Notes under the pieces: model-generated | What the model was told of the DNA's origin: nothing | The model's database searches: none | The model's input: the letters and a program-made list of their open reading frames with translations, nothing else | Origin: Tritrichomonas musculus | Lineage: Eukaryota > Parabasalia > Tritrichomonadida > Tritrichomonadidae | Assembly (NCBI GenBank): GCA_039105265.1 | Contig: JAPFFF010000036.1 | Location: 806,001-870,000 of the forward strand | Length of the DNA: 64,000 nt | Direction of reading: 5' to 3' | Translations under genes and position numbers: made by a program | In this document: piece after piece, positions 19,278 to 30,371 of the stretch | How the letters are laid out: every line of letters begins with the position of its first letter | How positions within the stretch are numbered: the first letter of the stretch is position 1

Positions 19278-20867
19278 TTACAATGTCAAGAGTGAGAAAA
19301 ATATTTTCCAATCATTAAAACAATTCTCACTAATTACTTCAACTGATTTTGTAATTGCTCTTCCACTAATTTGATTTGAGGACGTCAATTTCACGATCAC
19401 TATAAAAGAGACATTTTTACATTGCTTGAAACCAAAATTTCCTCTTTTTTTGACATGTCTGTGTATAATGATTGATGAATCATTATAGAATCAAAATCAG
19501 AATTCATATTGGAAAAAAGTGTCATCAAATCAAATCAAATAATAAATACAGAATCCTCAATTTTTTTCGCATGAACTGAAATCAAAATGTCAGAAATGCA
19601 TGTATTTTTTCACATGATACTTCAAAAATACTTTTTTTCAATAGATAAAGTGAAAAAGCTCAGAATCATTAAGTATTTCAATTTTTTCTATGAATTCGCA
19701 ATGTGAAAAAGCACCTGAACAAATTCGTTTATCATAATTCGGAATTGTTACTTCTTTAAGATCTCGACTTCCAAAGACAATTAGGTCAGTTTTTCCATTT
19801 TCTAAATATTTTCCAAGAGTGATTTTTATATATATATTCAACCTATCTATAATATTCGTTATCTGGACTCGAACAGTCCAGTAAATTCATTAACAAGCAT
19901 CTCGGTTCTAAAATTCATTGTTATAGAATAGAACTTGGCCAGAGCTCTTAATAAAAAGGATTTGATACTATAGTATCAGTGGATTTACGACCTGAAATTT
20001 CTTGAATTACATAATTATCTGCACATTCAAAATTACTAGATGAAATAACTGCTTTCTTCTGCATTTTAATTAGTGAATATGCATCAATGAGTATAATTAG
20101 AAAACTGGTTATATAATTTTTCTTCGTTCACTCCTCCACAGACAAGTGGAAAAGCAGTCTTTTTTGATGTTAACAAATAAAAGCCCCCGGCAAATGGGAA
20201 TTAACATAATTAAATTCAAATTATTTAATGATTGAATTTTTGAATTTTATTATCTATATATGATTATGATTTGCTAAATTTCATTGATATTCTAAATCTA
20301 AATTAATTTTAAATTTAGATGGAAGAATTCCAAAAATTAGTTTTCTAATCATTGATTTAAAAAAAAGAAGTTTATTGATAATGTTAGGTCTATTGTAAAT
20401 GTATAAATAACCTATGTTTTACAGATATTTATTAGATATTTATGTATAACTATCAATAAATAAATAATCTGAGACTTCTTTTCGAGACTCTAAAGGAAAA
20501 ACAAGCATATATCTCAATATTTTTAATAGATACTACAAATATTTAATTGTATAAACTATGCATGTGTTATTATACAACAAATTTGAACAAAATTACATAT
20601 ATATAAAATGAACACCTTTAAACAAAATAATGAATTTATATTTGGCCATACGTCCTACCTTAAAATTCACCTCAAAAGTGGCAAAGATTTTTCCGGAAAA
20701 TAATTTTTTTTGGGCCAATAAATGTTTTAAATGATTTGTATGAAATTCAATTGATTATTTTTTATATTATGAAATTTGATTATTAAATTCACAAATTATT
20801 TTAATTTGAAAATATTATTTCATTTATTTTCATAAAATAAATGATATCATTTTTTTTTTTTAACAGA
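19225..20867. other. Long intergenic region with LRR relic
   Basis: A T-run of over 20 bases (about 19247-19270) follows the tRNase Z stop. The rest is AT-rich. A decayed LRR fragment lies at 19638-19841. Around 20000-20100 the minus strand has a short hydrophobic open stretch that might be more of the same relic, but I could not support it. Nothing else was recognised. Confidence 0.5.
19638..19841 (-). pseudogene. BspA-like LRR gene fragment
   Basis: The minus strand reads SRDLKEVTIPNYDKRICSGA then FSHCEFIEKIEI, clearly one to two Treponema-type LRR units, in a frame of about 67 codons without an ATG. There is no head or further repeats in frame next to it, so it is a relic of a gene like the one at 9263-12021. 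Confidence 0.65.
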
Positions 20868-21539
20868 ATGAGCAAGTTTGGTCCCAATTATAAATCAATG
20901 GCAACTTTACAAGACTATAGATTCATTACAAATCAATTTCTTTTAAAGCCATTACAAAAATGTGTTTCCAAATATTATGACGACATGAATAATAACACTG
21001 TATTATTAAGATTTAATTATTTTTGCCCAGTTGTCAATATAACCAATTTACAGCATGTAAATGTTTATGTGCCAATTACACCAATTAAAGACATTTTTGC
21101 ATGTGGATGTATTGTTACACGTGTGCATTTTCCCAAAGTGAAAACTCTTGATGATTTATTAAAATCTTTCATTTCAAATGAAAATATAAAATTTGATATC
21201 GAAAAAACATGGTCATTCTTTTTCAAAAATGAAAAAGAACAATTAATTAAATACCTGTTTATAATTACTTATTTTTATGAAAACAAATCAAGCCAAGGAG
21301 ATGATATTGGACCAAATGACCGTATTTTTAATATTTCAGCACCAAAATATGAAATGGAAGGATTATACACAGCATTTCAAAAAGAAAATCAGTTCGACTT
21401 AGCAGAAATAATTGTTATGAAAAATAAAAAGGCTCAAGTAGATGGAGAAATTTCAATCGAAAACCATAAAAAAAATATTTTTCAAAAGATATTTTGCACG
21501 AAAAATAAAAATCATAAAAAATATGTAAAATTAAACTAA
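20868..21539 (+). CDS. Hypothetical protein, 223 residues
   Basis: I choose the ATG at 20868, just after a T-run ending in AACAG; the frame also has an ATG at 20841, but that would translate the T-run. The product is a lysine- and asparagine-rich soluble protein with no signal peptide or clear domain; it ends in a basic tail (IFCTKNKNHKKYVKLN). I do not recognise the family. Lying in the same direction just upstream of the interrupted kinase gene, it might once have been its 5' part, but no sequence evidence joins them. Confidence 0.5.
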   Translation: MSKFGPNYKSMATLQDYRFITNQFLLKPLQKCVSKYYDDMNNNTVLLRFNYFCPVVNITNLQHVNVYVPITPIKDIFACGCIVTRVHFPKVKTLDDLLKSFISNENIKFDIEKTWSFFFKNEKEQLIKYLFIITYFYENKSSQGDDIGPNDRIFNISAPKYEMEGLYTAFQKENQFDLAEIIVMKNKKAQVDGEISIENHKKNIFQKIFCTKNKNHKKYVKLN

Positions 21540-21870
21540 CCTATGAAATAACAGAAAGTTGGGAACTCTTTCAATATCTCAAAAACTTTGAAATTAGTAA
21601 AATATACTCAAAATATGGATCTATTATTAAAATTAGATTTTAAGCCAAAAATTAACCCCACATTTATAAAAAAATCAGCTTTTTCAAAAAATACTCAAAG
21701 CGAAGATCACAGAATGAGCTAAAATTTTTAATATAAATATAGCCAATGTAGCTGATTACATATCGTATAATAAATATTGTATTATGTTCAATCTTTGTAA
21801 CTGATGAATGCATTTATTTAATAAATTTATTTTTGCAACAATTTCGGTATGTTTTTTTTTTTTTTTATAA
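21540..21870. other. Intergenic, AT-rich
   Basis: This has a T-run at about 21852-21866, preceded by GGTATG, which resembles a 5' splice site; no matching trichomonad 3' splice/branch signal was seen nearby. No gene was recognised. Confidence 0.35.
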
Positions 21871-24800
21871 TGTATCAACGTCATAAAGGTATTTTTATAT
21901 TATATAACTTTTGCCAAGGCAACCTACAATCTTGATGAAAGAATCAGTAATTATATAAATAGTTGCCCTATTAATCAACCAATAAACTTTTTGCACAAAA
22001 TATTTGAAAAGAAAAAAGAAATTGAAAAAAAATCATTTATGCCATTTATAATTGAGATAAAAAATTTTGTTCATTCTGCCCAATTAATTGTTTTATCTCG
22101 ATAATGTTTTTCAAATCTAGAACCATACCTGAGATAACAAAAAAAACTAAGGGCTAATTTCGATCTAGATATTGAAACTATTTTATTACATAAGGATTTT
22201 TTTATAACAATTCGAGAAAATTCAGATATTCTTTTTGAAAAGATTCTTTCGAATAATGGCGAATGGTTAAAAAAAATCATCGACTATGCTCTTTTTGATT
22301 TACAACCTCCAGAAGATTTTTCTCAACTAAATCGCATTCATCAAATTAACCATAACGCTTGCAATTTTTTAGCTGATACCAAATCACATTTTTTAAGTTT
22401 GCTGAAAGGAAATGAAGAATTTGATGGCGTTGATCTTTATCAACAATCGATTAAAAAATTTATTTCTCCAACCAATAAGACAAATCGGAATCCAATGTTT
22501 GCCGGACATTTCTTACGCTTTTTTAATAATATAATGAACAATAATTTTTTTGATAATTATCAAAATGAAATAATTCAAAATATTATTCCATTTTTAGCAT
22601 TAAATTCACAGATACTTGCCTATCAACAACTTTTGGTCGATATGTTAGAGTTTTACAATTATAAAGAAGATGAATTAATAGTTTATTTAATTATCCAAAA
22701 TATTCTTCAAGTTTCATTTAAATCAGTTAAATACATCCAAGAATTCTACAGAGAAACCGAAAAGGTTTTTGATGATAATGACAGATTAACACACTACCAA
22801 GAAAGAAACCAGCCATTAAATATAAAAAACAATTCAATTCCTATTTGGCCGCTCACATTAAATGAAATTGAGAACGGTCTTCTCAAAAAAGATATTAATA
22901 AGCAAATTAAATGGAAGTATGATAACAAGAAATACCAAGGAAAGATCAAATTTCAAACGGTTGAAGATGCGGAAATGCAAGGCTATCTTCTTCTGATGTC
23001 TCTTCGGAATTCTCTTAAAGACAACGATGAAAATCTATTGAAAATCTTTATAAAAGATGAAGAAAATAATTATCCTTTGATTCATGCACTTTTGTATTGT
23101 GGGACGCATTGCAATTCAAAAAGTTTGATCTCTCTAGAAGCTTTCAAATCACTGTAAATGATTTTCGCCATTTGGAAGCAGGACGAAGAAGATCGAATCG
23201 ACCTCGACTTCTACCAAGAGTACTCGCGCGAGTTCAAGTTTGATCCTGCAAATCTGACATCGCAAATGATAAACGCATTCCCCATTTTTTGGAACCATCG
23301 CTATAACACTGAAAGTTACAAGCTTACAAGCGAAGAGAAAAAAAAGATTGATGTTTCTGACTATCTTTATGATAATAAAAAAAAGGCGGTTATTCAAAGA
23401 AAAAGTGGAGAAACCGCTTTTGAAATTCTTCAGCCATTCTTGCTTGGCGAGCCGCCGATATCGTCGACGCTGTTGTTTCATGCTGCCGATGCCATTCTTA
23501 GTTTAAAAGACAGAAGAAAAAAGTTAAATGAAGTCGGCCAAAAAACAATAGAAATTAGAAGTAAAATTTTGTCAATTGACTTCACAATCCTTAAGTTTTA
23601 CCTCCATCGTTTTTCTGTTGGAAATATTGAAAATAAAACTTTTTCTGATTGCTTCGATGAAATATTCCCTTTGAAGTATTATAACGAGCATTTTGTTGCT
23701 GGTAATCATAAAAGAAGAGTTGTTTTGAATTGCTTCCTTCCTTGGTTTTTACTTAAAAACAGGGATTTCTTTTTATTTAATGAGAGATTTACAAAATTGG
23801 GGAGGAATCCAATTTTTAATGTATCAAGCAGTCTTGCAATTGAATATAATGAAGGTGTCCCATTCTACATTAATGTAGCTGAATCTGATGAGGACCAAGA
23901 CATTCCTGAAGGAATAGCTAAACCAGATTATGCATTTGATTTGATAACTGACGAGACAGATTCGCCAACTAAAAAGAAAAAAATTACAGTAAGTATTGTT
24001 GAACCTGTTGTAAGTTCAGATGATGAAGACCAATCAGCAATCAAAGAAAAAAATAAATCTAAACTTAAACCTAAAAGTGAAGATAAAGATAAAGATGAAG
24101 TTAAAGATGAAGATGAAACTAAAGATAAGGAATCTTTTTCATTGGATTCTAAATTTATTATTAATTTGAATTATATGAAAAAAGTTGGTGAAGGTGCTAC
24201 ATCAAATGTATATAAAGTTAAAGTGCCAGAATCTTTCAGAGTTGGCCAAAAATTAACCAAAAGCATATATGCTTTGAAAGTTCTCAAACTTGAAATATGT
24301 AAAATTGAAGAAATAGTGAAAACAGAAGTAAAAAGATGGAGTGATGATAGTGATGATGATGAAGAAAGAAAAGCCATTTTAAAAGATTCATTTGTTCTAG
24401 ATTATGATAAATTGAAACGGTTTTATTCGGAATATGAATTTTATAGAGAATTGAATAGCGAATACATCATCAAATCATTTGGATTCTTTATTGGCGATTC
24501 AAACAATGCTCCATCGATTCTTCTTGAATATATCTCACGTAATTTGCACGATCACATTAAACTTCTTAGTCAACAAGATTTGGTTGTCATCATTTATGAA
24601 ATCTGTGATGTCATGAGTTATATTCATTCAAGTGGCGCAATTCACCGTGATTTGAAACCTCAAAACATTCTTCTTGATAAAGAAAAAAACATAAAATTGA
24701 CTGATTTTGGAATTGCAACGTTGATTAAAGTTGAGACTCAAACGCAGTCAACTTTCTCTAGAACTCATGGAATTGGCACACCTGGATACATGGCGCCAGA

Positions 24801-25116
24801 ACTTCTTCAAAATAAAGGAAAATATGATCATAAAGTGGACGTTTATGCTTTCGGCATGATTTTATATTTCATCATTTCGGGTGGAAAATTGCCAAAAATT
24901 AGCACCCTCGATGTTTTAGAAGGAAAGAGGGCAAAAATACCGAGCAGTTTCACCGATTTCGCATCTAGTTTGATATTGAAATGCTGGAGTTTTGAAGCAA
25001 AAAATCGTCCTGAATTTAAGGACATTGTTCTTATGATTAAGAAAAACAACTTCAACCTTTTTGAAGGTATTGAAAGAGATGTTCCCGCGATTAAAAGTCG
25101 CTTACAATTGGCTTAA
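21871..25116 (+). pseudogene. Protein kinase gene interrupted by three in-frame TAA codons
   Basis: One reading frame (same phase throughout) runs from 21871 to the TAA at 25114-25116, broken only by TAA at 22102, 22135 and 23155; I see no frameshift. Protein-like sequence continues across each stop. The first 430 codons are a helical region of unknown function. After the third stop an ATG at 23158 opens 652 codons: a further helical region, an acidic/lysine-rich linker (about 265-325), and a kinase domain (about 335-635) with GEGATSNVY, lysine in ALKVLK (K374), HRDLKPQN (D498), DFG (D516) and APE. A 24-residue acidic insertion sits in the N-lobe. All catalytic residues are kept, so the ORF from 23158 may still make a kinase. 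No upstream ATG was found. Recent decay is my preferred reading; stop read-through is possible. Confidence 0.75.
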
Positions 25117-25328
25117 ACATATACTCTAGATAAATTTTTTATTATTAGTCACGAAAATTTGAATGCACAAAAATTTTATATATGATGCATGAACAATTTG
25201 ATAAAAAGCGCTTTTAATTTGTTTTTAATTTTTTTAAATAAAGTATATAAATGCTAGATTACACTGAAAAAAAGTTTTTAGCTTGAGATTAAGTTTTCTT
25301 AGTCATTGAGAAGAAATGATCAAAAAAA

Positions 25329-25400
25329 TGTCCAAGGACGGAATCGAACCGCCATAAGAAAGGTGTTAACATTCCATTCTAGCCATTAAATTACTCGGAC
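25329..25400 (-). tRNA. tRNA-Val (AAC)
   Basis: The reverse strand folds as a standard 72-base tRNA. The acceptor GTCCGAG pairs with CTTGGAC (one G-U), followed by discriminator A. The D-arm has loop AATGGCTA. The anticodon arm is GAATG-TTAACAC-CTTTC (one T-T mismatch) with U33 and anticodon AAC. The T-arm is GGCGG-TTCGATT-CCGTC. No intron and no encoded CCA, as expected in eukaryotes. Confidence 0.85.
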
Positions 25401-25589
25401 TCTTCATTTTTACTATTTTTAATCATTATTTAAGGTTTTTCATTGCTGAAATTTTTCAAAATATAAAACTGAAAATGAGAAAAATGACCATAATAATAAT
25501 AATAAAATGGAAATAACTTCATTTAAAAAGATAATAATTATTGACAATCAAATTATTCAATTGAAATTTCTTTCCTTTGCTATAATTAT

Positions 25590-25760
25590 GTTTTCTTGCC
25601 TGATGATTCAGTTGAAAGAACACAAAGGAAAGAATTATCTTTGAATGCGTTTTTCTTGATTGTCATAAAACTTGTTGGTGTGTCAATGAAGAACAATCTT
25701 CGAAGGCATTACGTTCATTTGCAATTAAACTTGCTGGTAATTCATAAATTGAGGGGGGAA
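25590..25760 (-). pseudogene. BspA-like LRR relic
   Basis: The minus strand reads SIYELPASLIANERNAFEDC followed by SSL, then after an in-frame stop KNAFKDN; this is the NAFxxCSSL signature of Treponema-type LRRs. It is short and decayed, with no ATG. Confidence 0.55.
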
Positions 25761-25982
25761 TTTTAGCAAAAGTAAGTAAAACTTCAGAGAAGAATTTAAT
25801 ACAAAATTCCTTTTAAATGCTCGTTTAATCTTTAGGTCTTTAATTTTCACCAATCCTAATGGGATTTATTTGAATTCATAAAATATAGAGAATTGAATAT
25901 CATTATCAACGATAGTATAGCATAATAAAATGTTAAAAACATAAAAATTATCTCAATTCTTTATTAATTTAAAATTGTTTTT

Positions 25983-26525
25983 TTATAATATTTCTAAGTT
26001 AGGTGGAGCAGCTACAATAAATTTTTCGGGTACATCCAAAGTTATACTTTCATCATCAAATTCCAGTTGATATAGTCCTTTCGAGTCAGTTGGCTGTTTT
26101 TTGACAGTGGCTAAATAAAAACATGAGGTCCATTCTTTTTCAATTCGCAAAAGTGAAAGGACTTTACTATTTATTTCATAGGTAGTTTCTTTTGATCTTT
26201 TTTCTGGGCTTGTCGTAGGTAAAGGGATCAGAGCTGATTCATCAACATCAATCTTCGAAACTTTATCTTCTGGGAAAGCATCACAAACACTGTACTTCAA
26301 TGTTTTTTGATTATATCCAAGAATTATTGCTAAAATGTAATCAGATTGAATCTTTAGGCAAACAAATGAATCATTTGGGATTATTTTTCCTTTTTCTAAA
26401 GGAATAGCACCACATAAAGGTGGATAAGGAGGAGGAACAACTTTTAAATCAGCGAATTCAAAAAATTTTTGAGCTTTATTTTGTATTTCTCCAACTTCTG
26501 GAACAACTTCTTCTGAATTACTCAT
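25983..26525 (-). CDS. SGF29: SGF29-like tandem tudor protein (SAGA-associated factor 29)
   Basis: This 180-residue protein runs from the ATG at 26525 to TAA. The layout matches the SGF29 tandem tudor domain: a first barrel with VCLKIQSDYILAIILGYNQ, KYSVCDAFPED and the linker ALIPLPTTSPE, then a second with VLSLLRIEKEWTSCFYLATV, YQLEFDDES and the closing VPEKFIVAAP. In SGF29 these motifs form two tudor barrels that read histone H3K4me2/3 and bring the SAGA/ATAC acetyltransferase to promoters. The N-terminal coiled coil of animal and yeast proteins is short or absent (only about 40 residues precede the barrels). The nuclear SAGA role is inferred from the family. Confidence 0.78.
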   Translation of the reverse strand: MSNSEEVVPEVGEIQNKAQKFFEFADLKVVPPPYPPLCGAIPLEKGKIIPNDSFVCLKIQSDYILAIILGYNQKTLKYSVCDAFPEDKVSKIDVDESALIPLPTTSPEKRSKETTYEINSKVLSLLRIEKEWTSCFYLATVKKQPTDSKGLYQLEFDDESITLDVPEKFIVAAPPNLEIL

Positions 26526-26756
26526 TTATTTTGATTATATTGGTCAAAAAAATAACCATAACGGTAAAATTTTCAACCTAAATCAATTTTTAATTTGTAT
26601 ATTTTCTTTTATAAATGCATTTATTAAAGTACAAATCCAGTAAGTTTAGTAAAACAATTTTTTTTTCTTTTTTTTGACATTCAGAAAGAATAAAAATGAC
26701 ATGTTACATGAAAAACGATTGTTTACATCATTTTCATAGAATACAAAACTTGATAT
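26526..26756. other. Intergenic, AT-rich
   Basis: This lies upstream of the SGF29-like gene and up to the left end of an inverted-repeat element. It has a T-run near 26660-26676. Nothing else was seen. Confidence 0.4.
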
Positions 26757-27922
26757 GGGATGCAACGATAAAAAAGTGTCACTATATTTACGCCCTAATA
26801 AAAATTATTAAAAACAGGAAATATAAATTAAGAGAACTTTAATAAATCGAATGATACCTCTTTGATAAGAAAATGTCTATCAGAAGTCGAGATATCACTT
26901 ACGAAATTTGTGAAGGTCTGTTTGATTTATAATATTTGTTTTTTCAAATAAAAACAATTTTAAATATGCTGTTTGTCATATAAAATATATCATAAATATA
27001 AACGCTATCTTCTTAATGGATATAAACTGTCAGAAGTCGAGATATCGCATGCAAAATTTGTGAAGGTCTGTTTGATTTTAAAAAATTTCCATCTTGTAAG
27101 TTTTAAAATAAAACCTAATGTTTATTATTTTGCTAAAAAATCCTATTTTTCAAATAATATTAAGAAAAAATGTGAGATTGATTCAAATAGAATTTTCGTC
27201 CTATTGAAACCATCGTTTTGGCTTATCAATTTTTGAATAAAATATTATAGATATTGAAAAATATTGATAGTTTATTATTGAAATTTTTTTTCTACACAAA
27301 TACATTTATATTTGAATATTTAAGATAAATATGATTATTTTACCCAATATTAATAAAATATATTTAAAATATTCAAAAAATTTAGTTATTATATTGACAT
27401 AATTTTCAAAACTGTTTCGAAAAAATCCTTTTTTTATAAACATATTTTTTATATATTCAAAATGATTTTAATAAAAGTATTTGTACATCTTAATATTTTA
27501 CTAATATATCCAAAATAAAAATGCCATTTTATTTCATATTTCATATTAATATTATTTTATTAATATAAATAAACCTAATCTATAACATTCTTCAAAATTA
27601 TATATCAAATTACCTATACATCAAGATGATATATAAATTACTCTATTTATTGCGTTTGTAAAATCATAATTAGCATTTTGGAATATATTAATGTCATTAC
27701 AGTAGTATAAAATATAATCAAAAAGAATTTTACAAAATGCTCGAACAGAGTCTCAGAAAAAATGAAAGTGATATCTCGACTTCTGACAGATATTTTCCAA
27801 AACCAGCCCATAATTCATTTTTATTTATAAGTCCATATTTAATTTATCATATTTTTTAAAAAATAGTATAGTAAAAAAAAAATTTGAATGAATTTTCAGA
27901 AAATTTCCTATCGTTGCATCCC
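26757..27922. mobile_element. Non-autonomous DNA transposon with 14-bp terminal inverted repeats
   Basis: GGGATGCAACGATA at 26757-26770 is matched exactly in reverse at 27909-27922. Inside, CAGAAGTCGAGATATCACTT (26881-26900) is matched exactly in reverse at 27766-27785, and the surrounding phrase also recurs as a direct repeat near 27031 (with ATTTGTGAAGGTCTGTTTGA following both). A TA stands one base outside each end, so a TA target duplication (Tc1/mariner or pogo style) is possible. No transposase frame exists. About 1.17 kb; a MITE-like derivative. Confidence 0.75.
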
Positions 27923-28026
27923 CTATAAAAAAAAAAAAAAGTCTATCATATATTTTCATTGTTTGTTGAAAAACTCATGAAATATAAGATAAATCAATTC
28001 AATACTATTAAAACATATATTTTATA

Positions 28027-28034
28027 ATAACGAG
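28027..28034 (+). repeat. 8-bp target site duplication of the hAT element (left)
   Basis: ATAACGAG directly before the element end CAGGGTTG; the identical octamer follows the right end at 29708-29715. Confidence 0.93.
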
Positions 28035-29707
28035 CAGGGTTGTGTATCGATCCTCTCCGGTAGCGGTTATTTTCCCGGTAATATATCGATATTACCGGCT
28101 CTAACCGCCGGTAACGGTATTTATCGATAAAAAACCGAAGTATCGATACAAAGGTGGAAAATTTATATCGAATGTCAGGTTTTTTGTCGGTATTTTTTTT
28201 AACAAAAAATGTATCGGATTCATTTCAAGATGACTAATGAAATTTATAAGGTTCTAATGAATATAGTTAATGCTCTTTAATTACATATTTTACAACAAAT
28301 AATCATCATAATAATTGAATAATCAATGGTTTCTGAAATATCGAAAATTTAATCATCTTTATGTCAATTTCTATTTGTAGATAAATATAACATTCCAGAA
28401 CTATCGAATTAACTATTAATATGAGAAAGTACATAATATATATAAATTTTATTGTTTTTAATGATAATAATGATATCGAAAATTTTGATTGTTTAATGAA
28501 AATGAATATGACGAGATTTCTGAAGAAGAAAGACAATAATATACTTTTTATAGGCTAGTAATTATATTTATAATTAAAATATTTATTTAAAATTAAATAA
28601 TCAAATGTTGTAATATTTTTATTCATTATTTATAAGCTTGTAAATTTGGTGAAATAAACGTTTTTTGGGTTTTAAAAATCACCAAATGTAACCATATTAT
28701 TGTAAAATAAATTTTATTGATATTTATTATTGTCATAAACCATTGAATTATTTGAAAGAGGAATTAAATGAGTTTTATCAAAAGTCATATTAATAATCGA
28801 TAAGATTTTCTCAGTAAAAAAATGTTATTTTTTGAATATTACAAAATAATTGTATGATTTGTATAATATATCATATAAAATATTAATAAAAAGCTCATTT
28901 ATATTGACGATGAAAAGCCAAATAACCGATTTCACCAAAAGCCCAGGTCTTGGGCTTTTGGCGACAGCATTCAATTTTGAATAGTTTACATATATTTTGG
29001 AGATCACCAAAACGGTTTTTTTGGCGATGGTGATTTGTAAAGCTTTCAAAATATCATATATAAAATAAAAAAAAAAATAAGATATAAATATATAAAAAAA
29101 TCAATAAAAGCATTTTTTCAATTGAAAATAATTTTTTTTCATTTATATTTAAAATATATACCGATATAAAATGTATTTAAAATATTAATAGTATTAATAT
29201 TTTTATGAATATATATAGCCGAATAATAAATAATGCATTGAAATAATGCATTGAAATATTAATAGTATTTATATTTTTATGAATATATATAGCCAAGTAA
29301 TTAAATAAATTCATTGAATTTATTGAATGTTGATTCGTAAATTGAATTATTATTTAATCAAATATCATTTAATCATTTTATTTAATAATTCATAAGAAAT
29401 AACTTTTTAAAAGATTTATTAAAATCGCCAAAAGACCAGAAAGAATCACCAAGACCAGGTCTTTTTTTTACATTTGGGTATATTTTACAAGCTTATTATT
29501 TATTAATAAATATTATATATTAAAATACCGTATCGATACTGATAAAAAGTATTATAAAGTACTTTTTTAATAACCGCTGATACTCTAAAAATACCGAAGC
29601 ACTTTTGTATCGATACTAAAAAATACCGAGCAAAAAAGTATCGATATTTACCGAATACCGATACTTCTTCGGTAACCGGTATTTAGTCGTATCGATAAAC
29701 AACGCTG
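28035..29707. mobile_element. Non-autonomous hAT-family DNA transposon
   Basis: The ends are CAGGGTTGTGTATCGAT (left) and, read inwards from the right, CAGCGTTGTTTATCGAT, a 17-bp terminal inverted repeat with two mismatches. CAG(G/C)GTTG is the hAT-type terminus, and the exact 8-bp target duplication ATAACGAG on both sides confirms the superfamily and a young insertion. Both subterminal zones (about 28050-28160 and 29525-29700) are G/C-richer and full of TATCGATAC/GGTATCGATA motifs in both directions, as expected for transposase binding. The 1.67-kb interior is AT-rich with no transposase frame. It contains a perfect 11-bp hairpin at 28935-28961. Confidence 0.93.
28935..28961. repeat. Perfect hairpin inside the hAT element
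   Basis: CCAAAAGCCCA and TGGGCTTTTGG pair exactly over 11 bp with a 5-base loop. Related CACCAAA/TTTGGTGA phrases lie around 28645, 28677 and 29450, suggesting an older nested element or a folded transcript. Confidence 0.8.
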
Positions 29708-29715
29708 ATAACGAG
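29708..29715 (+). repeat. 8-bp target site duplication of the hAT element (right)
   Basis: ATAACGAG follows the terminal CAACGCTG and is identical to 28027-28034. Confidence 0.93.
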
Positions 29716-30371
29716 AATATACATATTTTTTTTTCTTGAAAAAAGGTCTTACCACTTTAAATTATGTTATGATATTAAATTAATAACGGTAATTTCTTTG
29801 CCGTTGTTTATCCATTTATTTGACCAGAAAATTCAATGATGCTTTCAAATGCAAGGTATCTTTTTTTTTTTAGAAAAATGTATGAATTTTTTTGGTTCTT
29901 TTTACTTTCAACTGAAAATGATTGAGCCCCAAAGATTATATTTCAATATGGATAAATATCATTAGAGAGACCAATCACTGGATCAATTTGGATAGAATTA
30001 TAACGAACTTTGAGAGAAATAAATTAAAGATCACCTTTCTTAACTAAGAGGTCTATTATTATTTATTGAATTTTCAGATGTTTATAAAAAAAAAAATAAA
30101 GTGAAAATATGGAACTTCAGAGATTCGAACCCCGATCTCTGGTCACACCTGCCAGCGCATTGCCAATTATGCTAAAGTCCCTTCTTATTATATAATGCTT
30201 TCTTCAGTTATTTCTTATTTATTTTATTTGATCTCTTAGTTAAGAAAGGTGGGTGCTAATTTATTTAGCACAAAATTCGTTATTTTATTTCAAACTTCCT
30301 TATGTTTTGAATGCTTCTTACAAATTAAAAAGTTTGAGAGCAGATAAATAATCAAAGTATTTGTAATAAGA
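29716..30371. other. Intergenic, AT-rich, with one tRNA-like gene
   Basis: Besides the tRNA-like gene at 30110-30181 no feature was seen. A phrase near 30005-30050 (ATCACCTTTCTTAACTAAGAG) recurs inverted near 30230-30252 around that gene. Confidence 0.4.
30110..30181 (-). tRNA. tRNA-like gene; register gives anticodon GTG (His) but U33 is missing
   Basis: The reverse strand gives a complete 72-base cloverleaf: acceptor GGGACTT with AAGTTCC (one G-T), D-arm GCAT...ATGC with loop AATTGGCA, T-arm CGGGG-TTCGAAT-CTCTG, discriminator A. The anticodon arm reads CTGGC-AGGTGTG-ACCAG with a C-A mismatch closing the loop, and G in place of the universal U33. By position the anticodon is GTG, but the abnormal loop makes identity and function doubtful; a decayed tRNA gene is likely. 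It has good internal box A and box B. Confidence 0.55.

Larger units (their letters stand above)
25117..25982. other. Intergenic region with tRNA-Val and LRR relic
   Basis: Apart from the tRNA at 25329-25400 and the LRR relic near 25590-25760, this is plain AT-rich DNA. Confidence 0.5.

Noticed and set aside
21847-21870. 5' splice-like GGTATG before the interrupted kinase gene
   Set aside because: No matching 3' splice and branch motif of the trichomonad type was found within a reasonable distance, and the T-run makes the match weak.
21871-25116. Reassigned genetic code (TAA as glutamine)
   Set aside because: Several neighbouring genes end cleanly at TAA and read through no TAA internally, so the three stops are local to this gene.
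26973-27236. 87-codon plus-strand frame
   Set aside because: It lies inside the inverted-repeat transposon, is low in complexity and crosses the internal direct repeat.
28306-29049. Two minus-strand frames of 74-76 codons inside the hAT element
   Set aside because: Isoleucine/phenylalanine-rich chance frames in AT-rich DNA; no resemblance to hAT transposase.
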